DNA from: Caprimulgus europaeus
Lineage: Eukaryota > Chordata > Aves > Caprimulgiformes > Caprimulgidae
Assembly: GCA_907165065.1 (NCBI GenBank)
Contig: OU015541.1
Location: 9,992,501 to 10,056,500 of the forward strand
Direction: 5' to 3'
DNA length: 64,000 nt
Shown: positions 1 to 13,792 of the stretch, one piece after another
Position numbering within the stretch: position 1 is the first letter of the stretch
How the letters are laid out: the number at the start of each line of letters is the position of its first letter
Notes under the pieces: model-generated
The model's input: only the letters and a program-made list of their open reading frames with translations
What the model was told of the DNA's origin: nothing
The model's database searches: none
Program-made: the position numbers and the translations under genes

Positions 1-1700
1 TTTTTAAACTCATTACCTCTAGCAAAAAACTCCATATTCCATCCCAAGTTTCTCCAAATTTTAAAACTCTCAAAGCACCAACTCTCAAACAAGGGACCAT
101 CTTCACCAAGCAGATAAAAGTCAGAAGCATGTGTGATGCCACAACAGCTTTTGGCAATCTGGTTAGCACTAAACCATGTAAGAACACTCAAAGCAGATTT
201 CAAGTGAATTATCTGATCCTCAGCAGTAACCATGCACCTCCATAAGCAGTACTGACAAGCACTCCTACTGGGACATCCAACACTGTTTGTGTGTGGGGGC
301 ATATAAAAGTTACAGCCTCCTGTTGCAACTTAGGCATAGATGAAAAGCAAGAATTGGTTTAAAGGTGAAAACTTGACCTTTCTTTTTTCCCTACCCCCCC
401 AAAAAAAAATCAAACAAACTGAAAAAAATAGGGTCTGATTATTATGACCTAACTTGGCTTCAAATGGCTTCAAATTCTTCAAACAAAACTGTCAAATCTG
501 AAAACTGAGGACAACTTTAAGTGACCACAAACCGTGGTGTCTTTTACTGGAAGATGTTTACAGCTTCAATGACAAAACCAGCATCTTATGGCCCACTTTG
601 TTTCACTAAAGAGCAGCTTCCTCCTATCATGTTATATACCACTCACCCTTGGGATCACCAGTCGAACTCTCAAGAAGCCACTCTGCAATACAGCTCATCA
701 CCTCTGAGGCTGCCTGTCAACAGCGACCGCTCAAGCACCATGCCAGATCAGGGGCCTGCTGTAAACACAGGAGTGCTGGATTCCAAACAGCAACAGAGAT
801 GACGGCTTCATCTACAGGACTGCAAGGCAGCTCAAGAAAATTTCTTGCAGGTACAGAAAGTGACAGCTACCTAGAGTTCATTCAAATAGTCTAAGAAAAG
901 AGTTTAATAATCTGCACAGATTAGCAAATCCAGCTGCAAGTAAAAGCCAAGTTTAGCTTTGTGGATATTTGAGAACAAGCTTAGATGTGCCATTAAGGAG
1001 GTGACTGCTTTAGACTTAAAACCCAGATCTGATCTGCAATATCCCTAGCTTAAAGGCAAATTTCTCTCGCAAGCATGGGACTTCAAAGGCCCTCCCCTTT
1101 CACAGCCCAGAAGAGTAGCCCCACAGCCTGGTTCAGCAGTTGATGCATTTCCTGACATTGGATTAACATCAGCTCATGGCCTTCAGCAGAGTTGATCTCT
1201 GACACTTTTACAGAATAATGTCTACAGCAAGCAAAAGATTCAAAGTAATTTTCTCCCTCCAGCTACAACAGGATGGCACAGATATGATCAGTTCACTCAC
1301 AGCTACCATGCAAAAAATCTTGCTGATTCCCACTGTTTGCAGCAAGCAAAATATCTGAATGCAGAACTTGAGTACCAGAGGAAATACAGCAGCTCACCTC
1401 TTTTCCTTCTTCCCAGAAAAGTAGTCCTGGTAACTCTAGGGGCAGGGGGTTGGGGGTACAAAGAAAAAGGAGGATGTGTCTAATTTCAGGGGTTTTCTAT
1501 CACTGCATATACAGCAGTAAAACCGAAATTGGAGTAAAGGAGTTTGAGCTCAGATAAATTACAGTATTACAGTACTAATTAGTAGTTCAGAGAAATTAAC
1601 ATAGAGAGCCACCTTAAAATACTAACACCATTAAAACTGCAATTAGGAAAAAAAATACTTTTTTTCTCAAGTGGAATTATCAGAAATGGCAATTTAATGC
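1..1700. other. AT-rich non-coding DNA, nothing recognised
   Basis: I see no gene here. Short open frames at 521-802 and 649-894 overlap each other in different frames. They show no domain, signal peptide or splice-site support, so I treat them as chance. The base composition and many short A runs fit intron or intergenic DNA. Confidence 0.6.
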
Positions 1701-1850
1701 CATAGTCCAGTGGCTAGGTCTCTCATTAGGGAGACTTGGATTCAGTTCTGTGTCAGCCACAGGTTTCCTGTATTTTACAAAGCCAACTCATATTTAATCT
1801 GCTTGTTTCTATTTCCCTTCTCTGTAAAGTAGGGATTACTGCATTTTTCC
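1701..1850 (+). repeat. Old MIR-like tRNA-derived SINE
   Basis: The segment reads like a decayed MIR-class SINE. A tRNA-like head (AGTCCAGTGGCTAGGTCTC, then GGATTCAGTTCTG, resembling A- and B-box parts) is followed by a core (GTCAGCCACAGGTTTCCTG). It ends with a tail resembling the family's CTCTGTAAAATGGGGAT stretch, here TCTGTAAAGTAGGGATTACT. That order matches MIR and related amniote SINEs. Divergence is high, so the insertion is ancient. The minus-strand open frame at 1836-2096 lies partly in it and is not a gene. The subfamily cannot be assigned by eye. Confidence 0.6.
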
Positions 1851-4800
1851 ATGTCTCAGTATGCTGAGCTCAAAACCATGAAGATAATGTGCTGCACTCA
1901 GGTAAGTCAGCACGAGGGTGTGAGGGAAAAAACTATACAAATGCCAAAGACAGAAAAGCAACCCTACACCTACTAAAACTGCCATGAGACAGACATATTT
2001 CTGGCTCTTCTTTACTACTTCACAATCTTTCTCTGCCAATGCAGCGAGCAGACACTGCCTGCAGTTGTCAATATAGAACAGAAGCATAAGTCTCACATTA
2101 CTATTTTATCCTAGACCACATAACATCTATCCTCCTTCCTACACTCAACTTCTGCATGGATAAATTCTCCTTTTAATTCACATTTGGCTGTGTAACTCTT
2201 CTATCCCAGTCATTCTACTCCAGTTGGTCTGTTTCTACCCTCGAGCAATAGGTGCCAGGTATGTCGTGCATCTTCTGTTAGCACATGTCCTGCCATGGTT
2301 CACATTAAGCATAACCAATCTGCTAACCCCTGGACAGCTGCTGGTTTTACAGGCTGTCATCACAAAGACTGTCTGTGTGCCTGCTTGGGGGATTTTGATT
2401 CTTTAGGAGCCCAGCAACTGAATTCATTCAGTTCAGCTGCAAATTTAAGCATGGAATTAAAATGCCACAATTAAGACAACCAGCTTTGCTTAGTTTAGGT
2501 CCTCTTCACAAAGTAGCATTAGGGCTCATCTAGCATCTTAAAATCTGCATCTTTCACTTCTAGCATTGCTCCTGAAGGTTAACAGCGTGCATTTGCAGCA
2601 ATAGATACTGCAGAGTGAATGGGCACAACACAGATCCCAAACCGAGGGCTTTCACAAGAGAGGACAGCCTGTACCAGAACTTCTTCTAAAACTGGTCTAG
2701 GAACTACTTTCTCAGTGTGCACGTGTCAGGAGAGTAGAAGCTGAGAGACTCAAAAATAAGTGAGAAAATAACAAAAAAACCAGAAGAATGTGTGGCATAA
2801 AAGTAAAAAAACTCCTGGGACATAGGCCTGAGAAAAGCCTTTTGAAATGTTACGCAGTACTACTGAAAAATACAATCTCTGTTCCTTTCTGTGCACTGGA
2901 GAAAACAAAACAAAAGCTTTCAGTACAATTTGTAAACAAACAAAACAAGTTTCTGCTAGAATTACACTCCATCTACTTCCTTCTCTCAGGGGACTGTCCA
3001 CAAGGACTCAAGTTCCTGGCTTGTTGGGGAAAAGGTTAACAACATATAATTGAAAAAGGCAACTTTTTCCCTGTCCTGTCACATACCACTTTGCCACTAT
3101 GCAGACAAATACTTTGAAAAGCACACACCTTAAGCAAAAATTCAAGTTTTAAAAGCAATAGGCTGACACTTAGAGCTATTAGAGTTAAGATTTTTCTCAA
3201 AGCTAAGCATACATTTTTCCATACAAGCAGCTGAATCATGGATATTTTAAAGAATAGTTTATTAAGCACAATATATCCTACTGAGCTCTATAAAATGTGT
3301 CCAGTGCTATACAAAGCATTAAAAAGCATTTAAATTTGTAACTTGCTGGCATCCACTGGCACAGCAGAAAAATTGAGAGAACTAATCTAACAGCTGTCTT
3401 GAAACACAGCAGATTTATACCATGAGTTTATTCATCAGCTGTAGTTACCTGACTTATATCAGCACACAAAATGAGTGGCTGTGGTCTCTGGACTAATGTA
3501 ATGTATGGCAACACCTGAAGTATACTCTCCTGACTCCAGGCTGCCGAAGTGAGTTATATTCCTTCTTAGCTGAAGCCTTCAATTTTAATTAATACAAAAG
3601 GATAGTCAAAGAAAAAAGCCAAATAAAGGCTATGTACAAGTCAGTTTATCAAATAACTAGATATAGAATGGTTCTGCTGGTCTTTTCAATCGCTATAGCA
3701 CTGAATTTGCAAGCAACACCCAGAAACTGAAAACTGGCATGATTTAATAGTTCAACACTTTTTTCTCTGTGGTATATATTTATGTTTATTTTTTAAATGT
3801 AAGAGGAGATAACACCAGTGGTATAAACATCCTTAGCGGTATGGAAACTTAAATTTAAGTACATATCCAAGAGTGCAATGCAGGGGAAATACTGCTAATT
3901 GGTTTCAGAATTCAAAATTGAAGCTTGGAGAATTAAATTAAAAAAACCAGTTACATGAATACCACATGAATCTATTAATAACTGAGTGTATAAATGAAAT
4001 TCTAGAAAGGCTGGCAAAATTACCCTCAGTTACACCAAAACTTTGGGTTCATACCAAGAAAAGCTTTATGGTTTTCAACAGGAGTACTCAGGTGGGCAGA
4101 ACTTCAGGTTTAGGTCTCACTCTGAAATGGGGTTTTCCTGTGGCCTATGAAATACTGCAGCTCCTACCACCTCTCCTCTTCCTTACACTAGAGTAGCCTG
4201 ATGAACGTTTGCACTCCAGGGCTGGAGGATAGCAAGGTGTTACAGACTTGGAAGGCACTGAGCAAACTTTTGTGGATGCTTCCTGTGAGGACAGGAACTA
4301 CAGATGTCAGAACCAGAAACCACTCTTTCCTCACGTTCTGCCAAGAGCATAAATCAAGTTGCTAAGAAGCATCTCACTGTCATTTTGTTCAAATATTTTT
4401 TAAAGACTGCTATCAAGGACAACACTGAGGTAATATGAAAGCTGAGCTTGGCTTCTCCTCTCCACCTCCCATCCTCCAGGCTCCTCTCTCTGCAGTTTAT
4501 TTGGCAGAAAGGCGTTGCACGGTGTCTCATCCAACGTTGCTACGGGAGTGTTCCTGAATATGATTAATTTGCTAATGATACAAATCTCCAAACAGCATGT
4601 TAGTACTGCTGATGATTTATGAAATGCCAGAGACCATTCTCTCACCAGCGATAAGCTCTTTCAAGCTGGTGGTTTTGTATGAAATCTCTTGCAATTGCTA
4701 AGACCTTTCTCATCTCTGCATCACTCCCAGACAGTGCAGAGGCAGAGAGCTGCAACAAGAATTTCTTTAATGAATTGCAGGTTATGTATACACACAAATA

Positions 4801-7344
4801 ATAGAGAGGGTCAGATTATGAGCTCTTGCATACTTTCATATGCAAAAAGCCCAGAGTTTGCTTTGGAACAGAGACAAGCCTCACTGGGCAAATGCTCTGC
4901 TTGGTCTGCTCTCCTCACAGGATACAAGTGTGCACCAGCAATTGCAAAACTAGGGAACATGTTTCCTTTCCTCAACTGCTCACAATATTGCCCTTGGCAC
5001 CCCAACGGCCCGAGATACATGAGTAGAGATTCCAAAAATAGTCTCAGAAACACCAGCAGTTTTTCACATTTCTTGGGCAGATATTCCCTATTGCCATACA
5101 GCGCACCTGAAACCCATCATACAACTCCCATGAGTTACTCTAGTCCCAACATCCTCTTGACCAGAAAACACTAGTGACACCAAACTGTTCTCAGTTGTGA
5201 TTTGATGACTTTGATCAATGACATACAAGGTATGTTTTTCTTCTTCAAGCAACATTTGCAGTCAGCTTGTGGTTTCCTTGTGTTTATTCAAATTTATGCA
5301 TACTATCGGTTATTTCTACCTATGTGGAATAATCCCATCTAGCTGAAAATACTTAAGATGTGAGATCTTCACTATGACCAGCCAAGAATTCTATGGCTGC
5401 TTTTTCTGTTCTGACAAGTTCGCCCTTGCTTAACAAAAATACTTCAAAATTGGAATAGCAGGGATTTATAGGATGGTTTTGAAACTTTTCCTGAATCATA
5501 TGGACTAGCATTAGCTACTAATTCCTATAAAACCAGGCTACTGCAAGATACCTTTGCTGCATGCCACTTGAGCTTGGTTTTCAGTTGCTACCTTCCCCCA
5601 AGCGTGCTGTGTTTCTGAAGGGTGCGGTTAGCCCTCTCCCTAGTGCGTTTACTTGTCTCCAATATGGGTGTGCTGAAACATAGTTGGACCTCTATCCAGT
5701 TTCATTGTCTATGAAATAAGCCATTAATCTGTAACCCTTAATAAACATGCCATCTATCAAGCTGTGCATGCCCAAGGTCAGTCAGAGTGATTTTCCACCA
5801 GCAGTGCCACCGCAGCCAGACGTTTGAACCACCTTGTATGTCACAAACCTGGTGTCACTCCGGGCCTGCCCTGCATACTTTCCTGGCACAGAAACAAATC
5901 AATGTGCTCAGACTTCTACATGTAAACAAGTGATTTTTATATTGTTAAAAAAACTCTTCACAATCCTATCATTATTCCTCTCTCTATTCCTCAAGCACAT
6001 TTACTTCACTGAAGTATTTTTAAGAATCCCACTCAGTAATGCCATGTATTTCTCTGCACTGTTACAAGTGTGGCATCTTCTCCAAGGCTCTCCAGATGAT
6101 GACACTGCACTGAGACCATCTCAAATCACCTCCAAGTTACTATTCCAAGCCAGCGAGAAATATAAAACCTGAATTTAGAACCTAAAGACATAGGGAAGTA
6201 ACAGGCAGGAGAATACAAGATTTGAGAACTCAGTAGGAAATCCAGCCCTTCCATTCATATCACAACTAAAGATGACAATCCAGAACTGAACTGCAGGATA
6301 AGCTGTCTAATATCTCTCATGGCTTCCTTTTTACTTTAGCACAATGGATTAATGTGTATGCACTTAACACTAGGACACCATCAGTTATAAAACAAGATTT
6401 GTACATTTGATACAACAGCAGTTTTAAACCTGCAGTTTGTTTTGTAAGTCAATGTAATTCTGGTTACATTTAATACACAGGAGAAAGAACTTTACAAATA
6501 CTTGTTTAAATGTACTTTTGTGCTCAGACAAGCCTCAGAGATTTGGTTGTTTCAACTCCACAGTTCTGTCCACAAGCTGGTAAAGCCATTATTGCCAGAG
6601 AAACCTCACAGGAGCAATAAAAAAAAAAGCCAACCCAACTAACCACCAACTAAAATCACAACAACCTATCTTCATCTCCATGCACACAGTCTTACTGAAA
6701 AATATGCAAGGAATCAAGCTACAATCAGCTTTTAACACTAACAGCAATCTCTGATGCCACAGATCACCTACAAGTTAGGCCATGCATTAGCCTTTTGAAA
6801 CTACTAAACTTTTAACTCCAAATGGGCTCCACCTTGGTACTCTGCTTCCAGTCTGAAAGGAGTTGTAACTTCAGTCATAGAAGTAAGGCTTTAGGAACAA
6901 TACTGCTGCACTCCTGGAAGCAGAAATGTTTCAGCAAAGGTGAGGAGGTCAGACAAGGGCAAAGTCCAAAGTAATTTTAAGTGGTTCAGCTAAGTAGGGA
7001 AGGCTAATGGGAAACCATTTTAATTTATTACAGTCATCCCTGGTGAATAAAAGGACAACGTTTTTCTTCAGCAGCTTGATTACAAAGCAGTAAATCCCTC
7101 TGTGCATATAAAAGACCTATGAACAGTATAGATCAAATGTCAAAAAAAGTTTTGCACTATATGTTGGATGTGGTAGAAAATATTAAGAGTTGGGAACAGT
7201 TTTAGATATTCAATCATTCTAATTTTTAAATATATCTAACATATATTCTCTATCTAGGAACAGACACGTACATAATTCTGCCATTCTCATCTCCAAAGAC
7301 ACAAAGTAATGATGTTTTTGCAAACATTTTTGGACCTTCCCTCT
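1851..7344. other. Non-coding DNA without recognised genes
   Basis: The stretch is AT-rich and shows no exon I can recognise. The longest open frame (161 residues at 4689-5174, plus) is of ordinary composition. It overlaps an 80-residue frame on the other strand and has no recognisable domain, so it is probably chance. A minus-strand donor-like site (CGCTG then GTGAGAG) occurs near 4650. Several A/C-rich patches, such as 6620-6662, may be remnants of retroelement tails. Confidence 0.55.
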
Positions 7345-7412
7345 AAAAAAAAAAAAAACCAACAACCAACCCCCAAAACAACCAAAAACCAAACCCACAC
7401 CTAAAAACCACG
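7345..7412. repeat. A-run followed by A/C-rich low-complexity tract
   Basis: Fourteen consecutive A (7345-7358) are followed by about 55 bases made almost only of A and C (CCAACAACCAACCCCCAAAA and similar). A shorter version of the same pattern occurs at 58852-58876. The tract could be the poly(A) tail of a lost retroinsertion, or a simple repeat that grew by slippage. No element body is visible next to it. Confidence 0.7.
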
Positions 7413-9884
7413 CTCTTGAGCATAGAACCATGTCATCTTTCCCTCTCTCCCCACATGACTTTCTGACTCTTGCTGCCAACAAAAATTTATGCTGCTTCAA
7501 GTACTGGCTGCATTCTCTACTTTATATATTCTAGGCAGCAGTACACAAGCAAACAAAACACAGCTTGAGGTGACAATATACTTCAGCAGCATAAACATCT
7601 TAAATTATGCCAGAAAAGGATCTTCTCCAATTGCTGACAGGGGTTTTGTTCAGTATATCAATTTCTTTTTCCCTGAACAACTGCCAGTTCTGATAAACCC
7701 TAGGCCTGCATACAACCAATAACTATTTCATTGCACTGGTATAAGATGGGACTGAAAAAATTGAAAACAGTGATCGTTGTAGCTACTCTGCCCCACATTC
7801 CCCCTTTAAAAAGATTTTTTTTAGTCAGAAGCACAATTTCTAGACTTACAAATATAATGTTCCAGCTATTAGGAATCACTGAACTTTCCCAAAGCTGTGT
7901 ACTTCAGAGGCAAAGCCCAAATATTTGGTTTACTTTGTAACAAAGTAATGACCTGGTCATGGCAATTTGTATCTCGTGTTCAGGCTGGTTTTCCACAAGT
8001 TTTTCTCTGGTCATGAGAAATAAATATTCTGAGGCAAGAAGCACTTTAGTTATACCTACATAGAGAGTGGGGCTGGGACCTCTACCTGCTGCCATAATAC
8101 AACAGCCACCAAATACTGTCTGAACCATAAAACACCTTTTTGTACAGTAATTTCAGTAGTGCTTGCTAAATGGTTTTGTCAACTCAAATTTTCAGAAACC
8201 TTTTGTATTGGGTTGGCCTTTTGTTGAGGAACATCAACCAGTCCTACAACTCTGGAAACCCTTGAGGTACAAATCTGAACTGCCCCCAGGGACTACCTAC
8301 AAGAGATGCTACATGATGTCTTAACACATGCTTGCACCAGGACAAGGGGCCTTCACAAGAGGTCTGGGGACACAATCACACTACCAATAGCTCAGCTATA
8401 GGGCAGTGATGATCCTTGTGAGCATTATTCACCTATTCCTAACTAAAGGACAAAACACTTCCACTGCTGGTACCTCTACTGAGTAATGCACACTTACCTC
8501 AAAGCTTCACAACTTCAGTCTTGAACCGTTAGTTACATCCTCAACCAGGTTTTGGAAAGATGAGTGCTGTCTTCAGTGAAATTTTCTGTACACCAGCAAC
8601 ACTGAATGCCACAGGCACAGTGCAATTTTTTTAAGATGTTGAATTTTTAACTTTCAATCCATTTATCATCAATAAAGAACCTTACAGCAGTTCAGACAGG
8701 TTGATATCGACTCTTGGCCAAAGCAGGCTCTAGTGTTTGTGTTCTGTCTGCCCACACCACTTCCTGTCATTTCTACTGGATAAAATGTTCTTTTCTGTGG
8801 TTTTGCAAAGTGTCCCTCCCTGCTGTGGACTATACAACAATACTTGGATTTCATCTCATATATGGCTCTTTTGAGCTCATGGGGAGCAAGGGGAAGGAGC
8901 GAGAACAACGGGGGATGGGACCCAAAGCTAAATAAATCAATGTTCCTTTGATCCTTTGGGATCAGGATGCTGTAAAAACACATGGTTATTAAAACTGTGA
9001 ATTTATTGGTAAAGGAGTTGGTTACTGGCACTGTATTTCAGCATGAACTTACATTATGGTACTAAGTACAAAGCATTGATTCTGTTTGTGGCTATGAGAA
9101 TGAATCTCTTCCATGTGCAGAGAGGCTGTGTGATAATTTAACTGAGATTCCTGTTGGTAGTCCGGGCAAGCACTCATCAGCTGCAGGGCTTTCAACAATG
9201 CACAAGCAACAGTTCCAAGAGCAAACGTCTCTCTGAATGCTACCAAGCTGGACTAGAGCAGCCTGCTCATTTGAGTTTTCATCCAAGTAGGTTGTCAAAA
9301 ACTTGAAACTACAAGGTGAGTTTCTCCCAAAACACTTTAAATGCTCAACTTTGGACAGTATTCAATAACTAATGGACTTTGAATGAAATTGTATGTTTCT
9401 AATATCTTGCATTTGCCTCAATAATAAGAAAAGGTCTGATCCTGATTATTAAAAATGAAAAAGTAATTTTAAATGTTTATGTGGATGGCAGCTTTATATG
9501 TAGGATAGAAATGCTCCAACTGCCTTTGCAATCCAGCTGGAACAAAGTTTCCATTTTTCTCTTTTGTGAAATTTCATTTATTATGAGTACTATGCCTTAG
9601 TAAGGCAGCTGTTGGCAGCAAGCTGTGAAATTAAAGTTGAGCTGGTTAGTACTAAGAGCCAAGATATAATATGCTTTTGTCATAGAGAAGTTTTTTCTTG
9701 TATATATGTAACCTCCATTCAGCAATTAAAATAGCCAGTCAGTCAATCCTACCAACCCCACTTGACGGGAGAGTTAGTGCTACTTTAAAATATAATTTCC
9801 AAATTGTACAAATTGCAACCAAAAAACTGGGACTGCTACAGGTCATTTCAGTGATGTCTTTAAGTAGCCAAGGCACCAATGACT
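7413..9884. other. Non-coding DNA with one minus-strand donor match
   Basis: I see no recognisable exon. A full-consensus splice donor on the minus strand (GAG then GTAAGTG) sits at 8498/8497. The sequence upstream of it on that strand has stops in all frames, so any exon would be non-coding. A plus-strand donor match (CAAG then GTGAGTTT) lies near 9316. The 120-residue minus-strand frame at 8669-9031 has no recognisable domain. Confidence 0.5.
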
Positions 9885-9975
9885 TTAGAAACCCAGAAAT
9901 TAAGGATTCTTGATTCTAATCACTGTCCTACTAACAACATGGTGTTAGATTTTGGACAAGTCACTTCTGACAGGA
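9885..9975 (+). repeat. Old MIR-like SINE core fragment
   Basis: The text around GATTCTAATCACTGTCCTAC, followed by TTTTGGACAAGTCACTTCTG, matches the MIR core order. In MIR, a GGGTTCTAATCC-like box leads to a CTCTGCCACT-like stretch and then TGACCTTGGACAAGTCACTTA. Only the central part survives. It is a second independent copy, also on the plus strand. Confidence 0.5.
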
Positions 9976-12900
9976 TCCCAAACAGGAATGAAATCAGGAT
10001 CAGAGTGTTACTGCTATTCACTAAGGATATCACACACAGCCTGTGCCTGAAGGAAATCATCCCAGGTTTCCTACGACTGAGGCAAGCACTCTTATCATTC
10101 AATACACACTTTCCTTCTGCTTCTCTGTCTTAAAAGAAAGCAGCACTAAATTTCACATCTTGCTCTGAACCTCCTCTGGAATGTGCTTAAGATGCACATT
10201 TCAAAAATACCTATCCAAAAGTGCCCTTGGGAACCAGCTGAAGGAGCAGGACAGGACTTGGCACATGCTGTTGGAAGTCCAAGCCAGGTAAGAGTTGGAA
10301 TTTTATATTAAATGCATAAATAAAAGAGGGGACATGAAAAAATGCCTAAAATAAAGCATCAAGATGATTAATCCTCAACAACTAAGTTGACTACATCTTG
10401 TAAATTGACTTCTTTCCCAAATTGTTGCCTGGAAGTTCAGTTATCATGGGTAATAGCCATGTATCATCACCTATCTCAGGATCTGATTAGCTTCAAATTA
10501 TTGGAAAAATTCAAAGACCTTACTCTGACCAAAGATGCAACTCGGTCCTCTCCCCAGTCTAGCCTCAAGCTCCTGAAGACTCCTCTAGCCTCAAGCTCCT
10601 GAAGACTCCTGTAGCCACACGAGTCTGTTTACAGCCAGACCAACAAACTGATTATTTCCCATTTTTCTTTTCAGCGGGACCAGCAAGCTGATCCAGTTCA
10701 TAGCACGTCCAATAGCACCAACACAGAGGAAGAGACAGGAACATGCAGCCAGGCTGAGGAGGCCACTTCTTTCAATGTCAACACAGCTCTAAACTTAATC
10801 CAGTCTTGAAACCACACCTGCAATCTATCAACATGACTGCTGTATGGAGGGTCCCACTGCTCGCAGAGTGACTGCAGTTCTAATGCCAAATGAGACAGCC
10901 TGCCCAAATTACTCCACCACTTAGGTGACAGCTACCTGTACTTCCCCGTAAACACAAGATTACAATTAGCTACTCCAATGCAGCAGAAGTTGGCACCACT
11001 TTCACTATTTCAATGTCAACTGACAAACAGATTAATTTAACATGGCTTTGAGGACCATGCCCACCCCACCTAATCCATAAACTACTCTTGTGCAGACCCT
11101 GAGTCAGCAATTCTTACTTGATACCTGCTTTAGGTATTTGCAGTACTGTCCTATTTGCAGGGGTATAAAACTACTTTAGGGGTTTACTTCATGTCATGCA
11201 TATACCTTGGCAGCCATCTACTGCAGTTAAAAACAAAGCCAAAAAGCTCTACTAGATAACTAGAAAATTAAACAGCATTTAGGAACTGGTGGGAGATTGC
11301 TCACTGGTATTTAGTATCCATGAACATAGTGGCTGGCTACAGGGTACTTGAAAGAGATTTTAAGCAGAAGGCAGCTTGTCAGATTCTTTCCTCCATGCAA
11401 TTCTTTTTCTGAAGAGCTTTTTAAGGGATAAGCATAGGGTTTTACTCTTCTGAGATTACATGCATTGTTAGAGACAAATGGATCATATCTCTTTTGTATT
11501 AAAAAAAGTCTGACTTGTAAGTATCTAGAGAGTCAAAATCCTGAGATTAAACATGCACTTAATAAGGCCATGAAAGATAAGAGCTGGTGGCCATCACTCC
11601 ACAAGTACTGCCTCAAAATACAAACTCGCAGATTCACAGCAGTATAAAAATACAATGCTGGCAAGAAATTAGAATGAGAATAATCCACACATGCATACAA
11701 GTAATTAAACATGAGAATTGACTTTACAGTCACTTACCTTCACCATTGCAAATTAATATTCAGCAGAACAAGTTTGAGCAGTGCCTTTTGGACATTTTAA
11801 ATCTGGGCGAAATACTTCTTTAAAACTCATGTCAGGATTATACAGCTTCCTTTCCAAGGACTGATTATTTCAGGCCTTCCTAACTGAAGTAAAAAATGCT
11901 TAAGACTGAACACAAGCCTTGGTTGACAGCACTTAAATGAGCCTGGAAATCTTCAAATTTACAGTGTCAGAAACTGCTGTGTAACTTCTAGCTAAGACTT
12001 CAGGGTAAAGTCTATCTATACTCAGTCAACTTGCAAATTAAAGTAGTCAGATTTTGGCAACTAAACCCTGGCTTCCCTTTTGCATAGGTTAATACTCCAA
12101 TTTCTAAGCGCTTCACTGTTCATTGTCAGGGAAGTACCTGAAAAATTCCTCCACAAGTCATATCCCAGCTATTTCTTCTTTGCTAACATTTGATTTACGG
12201 ATTACAATCCAAACTGCACTTCCAAAGGTCACAAGCATGTACCAACCATTTGAGGCACTACAAAAAAACCCATGACAACTCAGAGCTTGATCTTCAGTGA
12301 CTGAAAAAAGCCCAGTATACACTAACCTTTAAGAGGATATGCCAAGAATAATTACAGAATTTTAAGTTCCAGTGACCACAAGATTGCATGTTCCATACTA
12401 TTTCTTCTGGTAATGGTATCTACATCAACACAGGGAGCATCCATTTGAGGAAGGACAGAGAGCATCATGTTGGCACAACAAAACCCTTTAATTAAGGAGA
12501 CATCTGGGTCATTAATAGCACGTCTGCTGGGGGAGGCAGCACCTCGCTAGATTGAGTTTCAAACCAAGTTCTGCATGAGGTGTTGAGCAAAAGAGAATTG
12601 GCTGCAAGCAGGACAGCACAGGCCTGGCGGGTTTTGTTTACTGTATAGTTAAGGGACCACTGAATGATTAATAAAAGACCGACAGTTTCTTTGTAGAGTA
12701 GCAGACAATATTTTAGGGCAAGACTTGGACTTCTCAGGTTAAGCATAAAAATGCTTACATAGAACTCTCTCCTCATCTGACTGGTGTTCGAATGGCTTTT
12801 CTAACTTGCTTCCCAAGAAAAAACATAAATGTAAGGCTCTCTTGAAAATAAAGCAGCCCAACAAAATGTTAGTTTACCAACAGAGCACCTGGCACATTAA

Positions 12901-13792
12901 TATGTGTGGTAATACTAGCACTATGTAGCAATCTTCACTTACCATTTTGTTAGTAGCTACAGGCAAATCTTTGACAAGATCCCTTTCAAAGTAAACTTAC
13001 TTCCACCAAGAACAGCAGGATCCTTTGCCCTCCTCAGACAAACTCTCCCCTGCACACTCCAGGCTCTTCTTAGGCACAGAGCCACCATCACCAACAGCAA
13101 CGGCAAGTGGCTCATAAGGAACTGAACAACCTTTGTAGCATAAATCAGGTAGAAGAACGATGCCATACAAGCTTCAGGCTTGAAAAGTCCTGAAGCCCAA
13201 CATATGAAGGAAATTTAAAAAGTTATTTAAGTCCTGGACACATGGTTAAAGCCAGAGGACCGCCACCATTTCATAGCAAGACCACCTCGCCTATTTCTAC
13301 GCTCTTGATATGAGTATTAATAGAACACACAAAAAAACCCTCAAATATATACAAAGACTGGGCCCCTGGAGAAATGAGGAGGAGGAGGACAGGTGCCTTA
13401 CAGTAAAGTTTCCCATCTTCAGAGCAGTTGCAAAATTACAAGCAACTTAAAACAAAAAAAACCCCAAGCTCTCAAGAAAACTTCTAGCAAATATAAGATC
13501 CTAAGCACCAAAAAAATATGTCCCTAGTTCCTTTTGGCATAAACTCAGAGAATTTTGAAAAGGTGGATCTAATTTTAATTTTCAGCCACCAGGAACCACT
13601 CGATATTCCAGGACTTGTCTCTTACCTCAGGCAGGACGCTGGACAAGCAAGGCGGACCTTCTCTGTCACCCTTCCCTTTCCTGCCTTGTTGTAAAACACT
13701 TTACAAATGGCAGCAATTCCCACTGGATGGGATGTACAATCGCTCCAGATCGCAGTGTGATATGAATTAATAATGTGCTGATTTTACCATAC
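9976..13792. other. Non-coding DNA with several minus-strand donor matches
   Basis: There is no recognised coding exon. Splice-donor matches on the minus strand are AAG/GTAAGT at 11738/11737, ATG/GTAAGT at 12943/12942, GAA/GTAAGT at 13001/13000 and GAG/GTAAGA at 13626/13625. The 69-residue minus-strand frame at 12957-13166 contains a hydrophobic stretch (LPLLLVMVALCL), but no family is recognisable. A plus-strand donor match (CCAG then GTAAGAG) lies near 10288. Confidence 0.5.
10558..10609. repeat. 26-bp perfect tandem duplication (two copies)
   Basis: The 26-base unit TCTAGCCTCAAGCTCCTGAA-GACTCC occurs twice head to tail (10558-10583 and 10584-10609) with no mismatch. Perfect identity points to a recent slippage or unequal-exchange event. 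The copy number may vary between individuals. Confidence 0.95.

Noticed and set aside
4689-5174. 161-residue plus-strand frame
   Set aside because: No domain, no splice support, overlapping minus-strand frame, and ordinary AT-rich base composition.
8204-8240. TGTATTGGGTTGGCC, resembling the start of an avian LTR
   Set aside because: The similarity ends after about 15 bases. No matching LTR body, poly(A) signal or CA end follows.
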